Origin: Candidatus Omnitrophota bacterium
GTDB taxonomy: Bacteria; Omnitrophota; Gorgyraeia; Aquiviventales; Aquiviventaceae
NCBI GenBank assembly: GCA_016206585.1
Contig: JACQRE010000019.1
Span: 1-8,365 of the forward strand
Direction: 5' to 3'
Length of the DNA: 8,365 nucleotides
The translations under genes and the position numbers were made by a program. The notes under the pieces were generated by a model, which saw nothing but the letters and a program-made list of their open reading frames with translations, was not told the DNA's origin and searched no databases. Positions 1-6,761 of the stretch are shown here, in pieces. Position 1 is the stretch's first letter; every line of letters begins with the position of its first letter.

Positions 1-12
1 CATCCCGACGGG

Positions 13-41
13 TTGACCTCCTGGCGCTTTCGTGCGACAAT
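13..41 (+). promoter_or_regulatory. sigma70-type promoter of the tRNA-Ala gene
   Basis: A -35 box TTGACC (13-18) is followed after 17 bases by a -10 box GACAAT (36-41). They match the consensus at 5 of 6 and 4 of 6 positions with ideal spacing. The predicted start of transcription is near 48-49, about 20 bases before the tRNA. The same -35 hexamer occurs at the second promoter in this window, before rplU. Based on pattern matching only. Confidence 0.55.
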
Positions 42-67
42 AGCCCCTCGTTGGTACGTGTCTCGAC

Positions 68-140
68 GGGGCAGTAGCTCAGCTGGGAGAGCTCGACAAT
101 CGCACTGTCGAGGCCACGGGTTCGATCCCCGTCTGCTCCA
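68..140 (+). tRNA. tRNA-Ala, anticodon CGC
   Basis: The 73-base sequence folds into a complete cloverleaf. The acceptor stem is 68-74 with 133-139, the D stem 77-80 with 89-92, the anticodon stem 94-98 with 106-110 and the T stem 116-120 with 128-132 around TTCGATC. The anticodon loop is 99-105 and the anticodon CGC is at 101-103, which reads GCG alanine codons. The third acceptor pair is G-U (70 with 137), the classic identity element recognised by alanyl-tRNA synthetase, and the discriminator base is A140. The variable loop has five bases. No CCA is encoded, so the 3' end must be added by CCA-adding enzyme. A CGC alanine isoacceptor suits a GC-rich genome with many GCG codons. Its own promoter lies at 13-41 and no terminator follows, so reading through into rsmE is possible. 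Confidence 0.95.
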
Positions 141-217
141 GTCTTCTTTCGTAACCCCCGGAAGACCACACGGTTGTGTAATTAACATTGCACAAGGGAT
201 TGTTGTTCCCTCCCGCG
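141..217 (+). other. tRNA-rsmE spacer with small hairpins
   Basis: This spacer has two weak inverted repeats. GTCTTC (141-146) can pair with GAAGAC (161-166) across a 14-base loop, and AGGGA (195-199) with TCCCT (207-211) across a 7-base loop. Neither is followed by a T run, so neither is a convincing terminator. The second hairpin would bury the only purine-rich, ribosome-binding-like sequence before rsmE (194-199). The stretch around 175-190 is more AT-rich than its surroundings, but I could not pair a -10-like box there with a -35 box. Confidence 0.3.
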
Positions 218-997
218 ATGCGCCGCGTGCTTGTCCCGCCGAACGCCCTCCACGGCGAGGCTGTGATCCTGACGGACCCCCAGGAGCTCCACCACCTCCT
301 CCGTGTCCTGCGCGTGAAATCCGGCGACCAGGTCGAGTGTTTCGATGGGGCCGGCAACCGGTTTCTGGGAAGGGTCAGCCGCTGCCGCGTCCGCGAGGTC
401 GTGGTGACGCTGGAGCGGCGCTGGCAGGAGCCGATGCCGGTGCTCCGGGTCACCCTCGCCCAGGCGCTCATCAAGCCGGACCGGTTCGAGTGGGCGGTCC
501 AGAAAGCCACGGAGCTCGGGGTCGACCGCATCGTCCCGCTGATGGCGGCACGGACGGTGGTCCGGCTCCGGGCGGACGAGGCGGATCGCAAGCGCCTCCG
601 GTGGGAGCGGATTGCCAGGGAGGCGGCGACACAGTGCGGGCGCGCGACACTGCCGCAGCTGGACGCGCCCCAGCCCTTCGCGGCGTTCGCCGCCGGCCTT
701 GACGCGAGCCGGCCGGCACTGGTCGCCACGCTGGCGGTGCCAACACGCCCGCTGCATGAGGCCTGGGACGGCTCGGCCGGCTCCATCACGATCGCGATCG
801 GGCCGGAGGGGGATTTCACCCAGGATGAAGTGCGCTTGGCCCAGCGTCATGGGGCGGCGGCGGTGTCTTTGGGGATCTACACGCTGCGATCGGAAACCGC
901 GGCACTCGCCGCGCTGGCGATGGTGCAGTACCAGCAGATGATGCGCACACACACGATGAGGACACGAAAGGATTCAGGAGTCGCATGCCACCCGTAA
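218..997 (+). CDS. rsmE: 16S rRNA (uracil1498-N3)-methyltransferase RsmE
   Basis: RsmE transfers a methyl group from S-adenosylmethionine to N3 of U1498 in 16S rRNA, acting in the cytoplasm on the assembled small subunit. The 259-residue product has the family layout: an N-terminal PUA-like domain (about 1-70, starting MRRVLVPPNAL) and a C-terminal SPOUT knot domain. Family signatures are KATELGVDRIVPL (97-109), GPEGDF (195-200) and LGIYTLRSETA (218-228), where the methyl donor is held in the knot. Residues after about 240 form a basic tail beyond the usual family end. The ATG at 218 was chosen because homologues begin MRR-like. The frame is open upstream to TTG codons at 188 and 203, and the only ribosome-binding-like sequence (194-199) is too far from 218, so the start is less certain than the identity. 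The 3' end overlaps rng by 13 bases. Confidence 0.93.
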   Translation: MRRVLVPPNALHGEAVILTDPQELHHLLRVLRVKSGDQVECFDGAGNRFLGRVSRCRVREVVVTLERRWQEPMPVLRVTLAQALIKPDRFEWAVQKATELGVDRIVPLMAARTVVRLRADEADRKRLRWERIAREAATQCGRATLPQLDAPQPFAAFAAGLDASRPALVATLAVPTRPLHEAWDGSAGSITIAIGPEGDFTQDEVRLAQRHGAAAVSLGIYTLRSETAALAALAMVQYQQMMRTHTMRTRKDSGVACHP

Positions 998-2520
998 GAG
1001 AGATTTTCATCAGCGCCGACGCGCAGGAAACGCGCGTGGCCATCACGGAAGACAAGCGGTTGGACGAGTTCTACGTCGAGCGGCCCTCCGACATCCGGAT
1101 GGTGGGCAGCATCTACAAGGGGCGCATCACCTCGGTGGTGCCCGGGATCGGCGCGGCGTTCGTCGACATCGGGCTGGGCAAGAACGGCTTTCTCTACGTG
1201 GCCGACATCGTCGAGCCAAAACCCGATGAGGACGCCGACCTGGAAGACGAGGCCTCCTCCGGCGAGCGGAGCGAGCGCAGCCGTCCCGCCCAGCCGCACC
1301 GCCGCTCCCGCATCGAAGAGGTGGTGAAGGTCAACCAGGAGCTGCTCGTCCAGGTGGTGAAGGAGCCGTTCGGGACGAAGGGGGCCCGGCTGACCACGCA
1401 CATCAGCCTGCCCGGCCGGTACATGGTGCTGATGTGCAACGACTCGCGGCACGGGATCTCCAAGCGGATCGAGGATCCGCAGGAGCGCAGCCGCCTGCGG
1501 GCGATCCTCAACAAGCTGCGCTTTTCAGATGAGGCCGGCCTGATCATCCGCACCGCCGGGGTGGGGAAGGGCGAGAAGGAGTTTGCGCGCGACGTCCGGT
1601 ACCTCTCCCGGATCTACCAACACCTCAAACGCACGGCCGCCCGCTCGAAAGCCCCGGTGTGCGTCCACCAGGAGTACGCCGTCGCGCAGCGCGTCATCCG
1701 GGACAGCTTCACCGAGGACACCCACCGGGTCGTCGTCGACTCGAAGGAGCAGTTCCGCTCGCTGCGCCACTTTTTGCAGGATCTGATCCCCGGCGTCAAG
1801 GTGCGCCTCGACCTGCACCAGAGCGAGCAGCCGCTCTTCGAGCAGTCAGGGCTGACCGAGCAGATCGAGGCGATCTTTGACAAGCTCGTGCAGCTGCCCT
1901 CCGGAGGCTCCATCGTCGTCGAACCGACGGAGGGGATGGTGGCCATTGATGTGAACACGGCGAAGTTCACCGGCCGGCGCAACTTGGAGGATACCGCGTT
2001 CCAGGTCGACAGGGAGGCGGCGATCGAGGTCGCACGGCAGCTGCGGCTGCGGGATATCGGCGGCATCGTGGTGATCGACTTTATCGACCTCGACATTCCC
2101 ACCCACCGGCGCGAGCTGGTGCAGGTGCTCGAGGAGGCGCTGTCCCGGGACCGCGCGAAAACCAACCTGGTGTCCTTCTCGGAAATCTGCGTCGCGGAGC
2201 TGACCCGCCAGCGCATGCGCCGTTCGGTCGAGACGGTCAGCTACCAGTCCTGCCCCTACTGCCACGGGCGGGGGCGGGTCAAGTCGGTGCTCACCATGGC
2301 GATCGAGGCGATCCGCCAGGCCCGCCGGGCGCTCAAGAATGCCCAGCACAAGTCGATCGAGCTGCTGGTGCACCCCCAGGTGGCCGTCCGGCTGCTCCAG
2401 GAAGACCGGCCGAGCCTCAGCGCCCTGGAAGCCCAGACCCACTCGAAAATCCTGGTCCTCTCCGATCCGAGCCTCCACCTGGAGCAGGTCAACGTGCAGG
2501 TCACCGGAGAACGCAGTTGA
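985..2520 (+). CDS. rng: ribonuclease G/E family endoribonuclease
   Basis: RNase G cuts single-stranded AU-rich RNA, maturing the 5' end of 16S rRNA and starting mRNA decay. The 511-residue product has a split S1 RNA-binding domain (about 35-140), with an acidic then basic low-complexity insert at 78-108, followed by the 5' sensor and DNase I-like catalytic region. The two metal-binding aspartates are visible as D322 (in VAIDVNT) and D365 (in VVIDFIDL). Their spacing of 43 residues equals that of D303 and D346 in E. coli RNase E. CPYCHGRG (423-430) supplies the zinc-link cysteines C423 and C426. It has no long C-terminal scaffold of the RNase E type, so RNase G is the better name. The start ATG at 985 has AGGAG (976-980) 4 bases upstream and lies inside the end of rsmE, suggesting translational coupling. 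Confidence 0.95.
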   Translation: MPPVREIFISADAQETRVAITEDKRLDEFYVERPSDIRMVGSIYKGRITSVVPGIGAAFVDIGLGKNGFLYVADIVEPKPDEDADLEDEASSGERSERSRPAQPHRRSRIEEVVKVNQELLVQVVKEPFGTKGARLTTHISLPGRYMVLMCNDSRHGISKRIEDPQERSRLRAILNKLRFSDEAGLIIRTAGVGKGEKEFARDVRYLSRIYQHLKRTAARSKAPVCVHQEYAVAQRVIRDSFTEDTHRVVVDSKEQFRSLRHFLQDLIPGVKVRLDLHQSEQPLFEQSGLTEQIEAIFDKLVQLPSGGSIVVEPTEGMVAIDVNTAKFTGRRNLEDTAFQVDREAAIEVARQLRLRDIGGIVVIDFIDLDIPTHRRELVQVLEEALSRDRAKTNLVSFSEICVAELTRQRMRRSVETVSYQSCPYCHGRGRVKSVLTMAIEAIRQARRALKNAQHKSIELLVHPQVAVRLLQEDRPSLSALEAQTHSKILVLSDPSLHLEQVNVQVTGERS

Positions 2521-2545
2521 CCGTAGAGGGCATCTTCAGTACACT
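2517..2545 (+). promoter_or_regulatory. sigma70-type promoter before rplU
   Basis: A -35 box TTGACC (2517-2522) and a -10 box TACACT (2540-2545) are separated by exactly 17 bases. The -35 box overlaps the rng stop codon (2518-2520). The predicted transcript would start near 2552 with a leader of about 35 bases. An internal promoter here would let L21, L27 and ObgE be made independently of rsmE and rng. Consensus match is 5 of 6 and 4 of 6; not tested. Confidence 0.55.
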
Positions 2546-2586
2546 AATGGCTTCCGATTGACGGTCAGACGACGAAGGAGACAGCC

Positions 2587-2946
2587 ATGTACGCCATCAT
2601 TGAAGCGGGCGGCCGGCAGTGGAAGGTCGAGCCCGGCATGCGCCTGGCGATCAACCGGGTTGCCGGAGAGGTCGGGACCACCCATACGGTGGACCGGGTC
2701 CTCTTCGCCCAGGACGGCCAGCGGGTCCAGGTCGGCACACCGTACCTGCCCGGCGCCAAGGTGGTCTGCGAGATCGTGGCACGTCCGCTGGGGCCCAAGA
2801 CCATCGCCTATCACTACCGCCGCCGCGAGAACTGGCGCAAGACGGTCGGGAGCCGCCAGCGGTTGACCGCGCTGGTGGTCAAAGACATCCAGATTGCAGG
2901 TGTCGCCCGCCCGCAAGACGGTGAAGGAGTAATCGATGGCGCATAA
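2587..2946 (+). CDS. rplU: 50S ribosomal protein L21
   Basis: L21 binds 23S rRNA in the large subunit. The 119-residue product begins MYAIIEAGGRQWKVEPG, matching the usual MYAVI-GGKQYRV start, and carries the conserved basic region YHYRRRENWRKTVGSRQ (75-91) followed by a TALVVKDI strand. It is about 16 residues longer than the E. coli protein (103), mostly from a C-terminal tail of low conservation (about 104-119) that overlaps the rpmA start. The ribosome-binding site AAGGAG (2575-2580) lies 6 bases before the ATG. It has its own promoter at 2517-2545 and ends inside rpmA with an 11-base overlap. Confidence 0.97.
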   Translation: MYAIIEAGGRQWKVEPGMRLAINRVAGEVGTTHTVDRVLFAQDGQRVQVGTPYLPGAKVVCEIVARPLGPKTIAYHYRRRENWRKTVGSRQRLTALVVKDIQIAGVARPQDGEGVIDGA

Positions 2947-3193
2947 AGCCGGGGCAGGATCCACAAAAAACGGGCGTGATAGCGTCGGAAAGCGGCTCGG
3001 CGTCAAGCGGTTCGAAGGTGAGTGGGTGCCGGCCGGCTCCATCCTCGTGCGCCAGCGCGGCACGGTCTTCAAAGCCGGTTGGTACGTCGGCACCGGCGGC
3101 GACTGGACGCTCTACGCGAAGCGGGACGGCCTCGTCCGGTTTCCCAAGTCGCGCGTCGTGAGCATTGACCCCAAGCCCGCCAGCACCGGTTGA
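2936..3193 (+). CDS. rpmA: 50S ribosomal protein L27
   Basis: L27 lies near the peptidyl-transferase centre of the large subunit, its N-terminal tail reaching towards the tRNA ends. The 85-residue product starts MAHKAGAGSTKNGRDS and continues KRLGVKRF and AGSILVRQRGT, all family hallmarks. There is no N-terminal extension of the kind cleaved by the Prp protease in Firmicutes, and no prp gene sits between rplU and rpmA, which is consistent. The segment GWYVGTGGDWTLYA (around 48-61) has tryptophan where many homologues have histidine or tyrosine before TL(F/Y)A. AAGGAG (2924-2929) lies 6 bases before the ATG, within the rplU coding sequence, and the genes overlap by 11 bases, so L21 and L27 are probably translationally coupled. 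Confidence 0.97.
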   Translation: MAHKAGAGSTKNGRDSVGKRLGVKRFEGEWVPAGSILVRQRGTVFKAGWYVGTGGDWTLYAKRDGLVRFPKSRVVSIDPKPASTG

Positions 3194-3243
3194 TCCGGCT
3201 GCGGCCGGGTCCGCTGCGCTCCCCCAGTGTATGGCCCTCTCTG

Positions 3244-4257
3244 ATGTGGTTCGTCGATCAGGCTCAGATTATCGTCAAAGCCGGAGACGGCGGCCGTGGG
3301 TGTTCCTCGTTCGCACAGCCCCCCTATATCCGCTATCCGTATCCTGACGGCGGCGACGGCGGCGACGGCGGCGACGTCGTCTTCGTGGCCGACCCCAATA
3401 TCGCCACCCTCCTGGACTTCCACTTCCGCCATGAATTCACCGCGGGCCGCGGCCGCCATGGCGGCAGCAACACCAAGACCGGCAAGCGGGGGAACGACCT
3501 GGTGATCCGCGTCCCGCTGGGCACGGTGGTCCACGACGCCGACGCCGGGGTCGCCCTGCGCGATGTCACGCAGCCCGGCGAGCGGGTGGTCGTTGCGCGG
3601 GGCGGGCGGGGCGGCTTCGGCAACGGGGCGAGAACCGCGGCAGGGACGAGGGTTCCCGAGGCGACGCCGGGCGCGCCAGGTGAGTGCCGGCACCTGACCC
3701 TCGAGCTGAAGCTCATCGCCGATGCGGGCCTCATCGGTGTTCCGAACGCAGGCAAATCATCGCTCCTGGCTCGGATCTCCACCGCCAAGCCGAAGATCGC
3801 CGCGTACCCTTTTACGACGCGCTATCCGGTGCTGGGGGTGGTGCGGATCGATGCGAGCGCGTCGTTCGTCGCCTGCGACATCCCGGGCCTGATCGAGGGT
3901 GCGCATGAGGGCAAGGGGCTGGGGTTCCAGTTCCTGCGCCACATCGAGCGGACGAAGCTGCTGGTGCATGTCGTCGATGCGGCGGCCGTGGACGGACGGG
4001 ACCCGGTGGACGCGTTTCATCAGCTCAACGCGGAGCTGGCCGCGTATAATGAGATCGTAGCGCGGCGACCGCAGATGGTCGCGGCGAACAAGATGGATCT
4101 GCCGCAGGCCCGGGAGCACCTGGCGCGCCTGCGGAAGGCCGTGCCGCAGCCGGTGTGGCCGATTTCCTGCGCGACCGGCGCGGGCATCCCGGAGTTCGTG
4201 CAGGCGATGTGGAAGGAACTAAGGAACGGTGAGCGAGTGAGCGCGTTTGCGCGTTGA
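3244..4257 (+). CDS. obgE: Obg family GTPase (ribosome assembly)
   Basis: ObgE (CgtA) is a GTPase that binds the large ribosomal subunit and acts in its late assembly. The 337-residue product has the glycine-rich Obg fold (1-157) and a GTPase domain. G1 is GVPNAGKSS (165-173), G2 is PFTT (189-192), G3 is DIPG (212-215), G4 is NKMD (282-285) and G5 is the SCATGAG segment (308-314). There is no C-terminal OCT domain and little tail. The ATG at 3244 gives the expected start MWFVDQAQIIVKAGDGG. An in-frame TTG at 3190 would add 18 unrelated residues. No ribosome-binding site precedes 3244. Oddly, the usual R-R-E-K after GC-SF is missing: AQPPYIRYPYP (24-34) occupies that place at equal length. The last codons and the stop lie in an inverted repeat that reaches almost to proB. 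Confidence 0.93.
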   Translation: MWFVDQAQIIVKAGDGGRGCSSFAQPPYIRYPYPDGGDGGDGGDVVFVADPNIATLLDFHFRHEFTAGRGRHGGSNTKTGKRGNDLVIRVPLGTVVHDADAGVALRDVTQPGERVVVARGGRGGFGNGARTAAGTRVPEATPGAPGECRHLTLELKLIADAGLIGVPNAGKSSLLARISTAKPKIAAYPFTTRYPVLGVVRIDASASFVACDIPGLIEGAHEGKGLGFQFLRHIERTKLLVHVVDAAAVDGRDPVDAFHQLNAELAAYNEIVARRPQMVAANKMDLPQAREHLARLRKAVPQPVWPISCATGAGIPEFVQAMWKELRNGERVSAFAR

Positions 4258-4292
4258 TGGCTTAACGCGCCCACGCGACAACGCGCAAACGC
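4243..4292. repeat. 14-bp inverted repeat between obgE and proB
   Basis: GCGTTTGCGCGTTG (4243-4256) is perfectly complementary to 4279-4292, with a 22-base loop. A second pairing is possible: GCGCGTT (4249-4255) with AACGCGC (4264-4270). The word AACGCGC occurs twice directly (4264-4270, 4280-4286) and once inverted. The left arm encodes the last residues of ObgE and most of its stop codon. The right arm ends one base before the proB ATG, leaving proB no visible ribosome-binding site. No T run follows, so it is not a classical terminator. It may be a remnant of a small palindromic element; I found no clean target duplication. Confidence 0.7.
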
Positions 4293-4293
4293 C

Positions 4294-5400
4294 ATGAGAG
4301 ACATCCGACGGATCGTGGTCAAAATCGGCAGCAGCGTGCTCACGGATGAGCGCGGGTGCTTGTTGCCGGGGCGGCTGGAGCCGCTCGTCGAGCAGGTCGC
4401 GGCCTACACGAACGAGCGCCACCACGTGCTACTTGTGTCCTCCGGGGCCATCGCCTGCGGCATGGCCAGGCTGGGCTTGACGCGCCGGCCGAACGCGCTG
4501 GCCCAGCTTCAGGCCTGCGCGGCCATCGGGCAGGGCGAGCTGATGCACCTCTATACCCGCCTGTTCGGCCAGCGGGATGTGCTGACCGCTCAGGTGTTGC
4601 TGACCCAGGAGGATCTCGCGAGCCGGATACGGTTTCGCAACGCCAAGCAGACGCTGCTGACCCTGTTGCACCGTCGGGTGGTCCCCGTGATCAACGAGAA
4701 CGATACGGTGGCGGTCGAGGAGATCACCTTCGGCGACAACGACCGGCTCGCCGCCCTGGTGGCGTCGGCGGTGGACGCGCAGCTGCTGGTGATCCTCTCC
4801 GACGTGGACGGCTTCCTCCAGCACGGCAAGCCGCTGGACCAGGTGGAATCGCTCCAGGCGCTCCAGGGCCATGTGGACGGCTCTTCGAAGCGCCACACGA
4901 CGAGAGGCGGGATGAGCTCCAAGTTGGAGGCCGCACGGATCGTGGGGCACAGCGGCATCCCGATGGTGATCGCCAACGGCCGCACACCCTCCGTGCTGAC
5001 CAACCTGCTGAACGGCCAGTCGATCGGGACGCTGTTCGTCCCGCCGCGCAACCGGCTGACGTCCAAGAAATGGTGGATCGCCTTCGCCCTGCGCCGGCCC
5101 AAAGGGGCGGTGGCGGTCGACCCCGGCGCAGCGGTGGCACTCGTGGAGCGGCGCACCAGCCTCCTGGCCTCCGGCGTGCAGGCGGTCAAGGGGCCGTTCG
5201 AGGCGGGGGCGTTCGTGGCGGTGACCGATACGTCAGGCCGCGAGCTCGGCCGTGGGGTGTGCAACTACTCCTCCGCCGACCTCGTGCGGGTGCAGGGGTT
5301 GCGCAGCGCCGAGGCGGCGAAGCGCCTGGGCGCGTCGCGCGCCCCGGAAGTGATCCACCGCGACCATCTGGTCCTGACTCGGGAGCTGCAGCATGGCTAG
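4294..5400 (+). CDS. proB: glutamate 5-kinase with PUA domain
   Basis: ProB phosphorylates L-glutamate with ATP to gamma-glutamyl phosphate, the first and usually proline-inhibited step of proline synthesis. The 368-residue product has an amino-acid-kinase domain (about 1-255) with VVKIGSS (8-14), SSGAI (49-53), NENDTV (134-139), FGDND (146-150) and SDVDG (169-173). A C-terminal PUA domain follows (about 270-360), as in the long E. coli form. The GTGGM loop of E. coli reads TRGGM here (203-207), still followed by a conserved lysine (K210). The ATG at 4294 gives the expected start MRDIRRIVVKIGSS. No ribosome-binding site is visible because an inverted repeat ends at 4292, so translation may rely on ribosomes finishing obgE 36 bases upstream. 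proA follows after an 89-base gap. Confidence 0.95.
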   Translation: MRDIRRIVVKIGSSVLTDERGCLLPGRLEPLVEQVAAYTNERHHVLLVSSGAIACGMARLGLTRRPNALAQLQACAAIGQGELMHLYTRLFGQRDVLTAQVLLTQEDLASRIRFRNAKQTLLTLLHRRVVPVINENDTVAVEEITFGDNDRLAALVASAVDAQLLVILSDVDGFLQHGKPLDQVESLQALQGHVDGSSKRHTTRGGMSSKLEAARIVGHSGIPMVIANGRTPSVLTNLLNGQSIGTLFVPPRNRLTSKKWWIAFALRRPKGAVAVDPGAAVALVERRTSLLASGVQAVKGPFEAGAFVAVTDTSGRELGRGVCNYSSADLVRVQGLRSAEAAKRLGASRAPEVIHRDHLVLTRELQHG

Positions 5401-5429
5401 ACCAACACCACCACAAGTAATGGGTCGTT

Positions 5430-5473
5430 GCATTTCTCTGTGTTTCTGTGGCAATTTCTCTGTGTTTCTGTGG
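5430..5473. repeat. Tandem direct repeat in the proB-proA gap
   Basis: A perfect 20-base sequence starting ATTTCTCTGTG occurs twice, at 5432-5451 and 5454-5473, with a 22-base period. Each copy is itself built from the word TTTCT(C)TGTG. On the minus strand it reads as CACAGAAACACAGAGAAAT-type words. In addition CACCACA (5409-5415) and TGTGGTG (5469-5475) form a 7-bp inverted repeat around it. It is strikingly T-rich on this strand compared with the GC-rich genes, and fills about half of the 89-base gap. The proA ribosome-binding site lies just after it. Its origin is unknown; I recall similar words scattered in metagenome-derived genomes. Confidence 0.8.
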
Positions 5474-5489
5474 TGTCGAGGTGTGTTGA

Positions 5490-6761
5490 ATGAGTGTTGA
5501 TACGACATCGTTGCAAGAGGCGGTCGTCCGCGTCGCGCGAGACGCGCGGGCATCCGCCCGTGAGCTGTCGCGCGCCTCCACGGAGCAGAAAAACCAGGCG
5601 CTTCAGGCCATGGCGCAGCATCTGCGCGCCTCGCGCGAGGCGATCCTGTCGGCCAACGCCCAGGACGTCAGTGCGGCCAAAGCCGAGGGGCTCTCCCCGG
5701 CGCTGATCGACCGGCTGACGCTGACCGATACGCGGCTGGAGGAGATGGTCGCCTCCGTCGAGGCGGTCGTGGCCCTCCCGGATCCGGTTGGGGAGGTGCT
5801 CAAGACCTGGCGGCGGCCAAACGGCCTCGAGATCCGGAAGGTGCGCGTGCCGCTCGGGGTCATCGGCATCATCTACGAGTCGCGGCCCAACGTCACGAGC
5901 GACTGCGCCTCGCTGTGCCTCAAGAGCGGCAACGCGGCGATCCTGCGCGGCGGAGCCGAGTCGTTTCGCTCCAACCAGGCGATCGGGGAGGCTCTCCGGC
6001 AGGCGCTGCGGGAGAGCCGGCTGCCCGAGGCGGCGGTCAGCACGATGCCGACGGCGGACCGGGCCGGCGTGGATATCCTGCTGCAGCTCGACCAGGAGAT
6101 CGACGTGATCATCCCGCGGGGCGGGGAGGCGCTGATCCGGAAAATCATCGAGACCTCGCGCATCCCGGTCATCAAGCACGCCAAGGGCGTGTGCCACGTG
6201 TACGTCGATGAGGCGGCGGATCTGGCGATGGCGCAGGCGATCGCGGTCAACGCGAAGTGCCAGCGGCCGGCCACCTGCAACGCCATGGAGACGCTGCTCG
6301 TCCACGAGCGGGTGGCCAAGGCGTTCCTGCCGACCGTCATCAAGCAGCTTCAGGACGCCCAGGTGGAGGTCCGCGGCTGCGACACGACGCGCGCGATCGT
6401 CCCCACCGTCCACGCGGCCCACGAGGAGGACTGGGTCACCGAGTACCTGGACCTCATCCTCTCCGTCAAAGTCGTGGGCTCACTGGACGAGGCGATCGAG
6501 CACATCGCGCGCTATGGCTCGTCGCATTCGGACGCCATCGTGACGCGGGACCAGGCGCACGCCGACCGGTTCGCGCGCGAGGTGGATTCGGCGGCCGTCT
6601 ACGTCAACGCCTCGACCCGCTTCACGGACGGGTTCCAGTTCGGGCTGGGGGCGGAGATCGGCATCAGCACCGACCGGCTCCATGCCCGCGGCCCGATGGG
6701 GCTCGAGGAGCTCACGACCTACAAGTATGTTGTCATCGGGAACGGGCAGCTCCGCCAATGA
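5490..6761 (+). CDS. proA: glutamate-5-semialdehyde dehydrogenase (gamma-glutamyl phosphate reductase)
   Basis: ProA reduces gamma-glutamyl phosphate with NADPH to glutamate 5-semialdehyde, which cyclises on the way to proline. It is thought to work closely with ProB because the phosphate intermediate is labile. The 423-residue product is of normal length and shows the family core: PLGVIGIIYESRPNVT (121-136), KSGNAAILRGG (145-155), DVIIPRGG (205-212), and NAKCQRPATCNAMETLLVH (254-272). The likely catalytic cysteine is C263, and homologues usually read RPGVCNA there. A GAEIGIST segment (387-394) and a GPMGLEELTTYKY end (401-413) are also typical. The ATG at 5490 is supported by GAGGTG (5478-5483) 6 bases upstream. 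The stop TGA (6759-6761) is the first part of an 8-bp direct repeat that recurs at the nadD start. Confidence 0.96.
   Translation: MSVDTTSLQEAVVRVARDARASARELSRASTEQKNQALQAMAQHLRASREAILSANAQDVSAAKAEGLSPALIDRLTLTDTRLEEMVASVEAVVALPDPVGEVLKTWRRPNGLEIRKVRVPLGVIGIIYESRPNVTSDCASLCLKSGNAAILRGGAESFRSNQAIGEALRQALRESRLPEAAVSTMPTADRAGVDILLQLDQEIDVIIPRGGEALIRKIIETSRIPVIKHAKGVCHVYVDEAADLAMAQAIAVNAKCQRPATCNAMETLLVHERVAKAFLPTVIKQLQDAQVEVRGCDTTRAIVPTVHAAHEEDWVTEYLDLILSVKVVGSLDEAIEHIARYGSSHSDAIVTRDQAHADRFAREVDSAAVYVNASTRFTDGFQFGLGAEIGISTDRLHARGPMGLEELTTYKYVVIGNGQLRQ

Noticed and set aside
203..210. proB GTGGM-loop-style search for broken active sites in the cluster, and a TTG start for rsmE at 203
   Set aside because: The TRGGM variant in ProB keeps the conserved lysine and such variants occur in the family as I recall it; the TTG start would add residues before the expected MRR start of RsmE.
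68..217. tRNA gene as an integration (att) site
   Set aside because: The 3' end of the tRNA is not repeated downstream in the window and no integrase gene is present.
79..952. Two long minus-strand frames across tRNA-Ala and rsmE
   Set aside because: They cover the tRNA and the antisense of rsmE, whose motifs are unmistakable; both look like GC-driven shadows.
3194..3243. Terminator between rpmA and obgE: hairpin CCGGC (3195-3199) with GCCGG (3204-3208)
   Set aside because: The stem is short and no T run follows, so it is not a credible intrinsic terminator.
3346..3372. Three tandem GACGGCGGC copies as a DNA repeat element
   Set aside because: They encode the glycine-rich loop expected at this place in all Obg proteins.
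4258..4301. Clean target duplication around the obgE-proB inverted repeat
   Set aside because: The best flanking match is only 6 of 8, and deletion between the copies would not restore a sensible gene junction.
5430..5473. CRISPR-like direct repeats
   Set aside because: There are only two copies with a 2-base gap and no spacers.
5397..6422. Long open frame of 341 codons on the minus strand opposite proA
   Set aside because: It is the complement of a clearly real, full-length proA, and its end reads through the tandem repeat. Long antisense frames are expected in GC-rich DNA.
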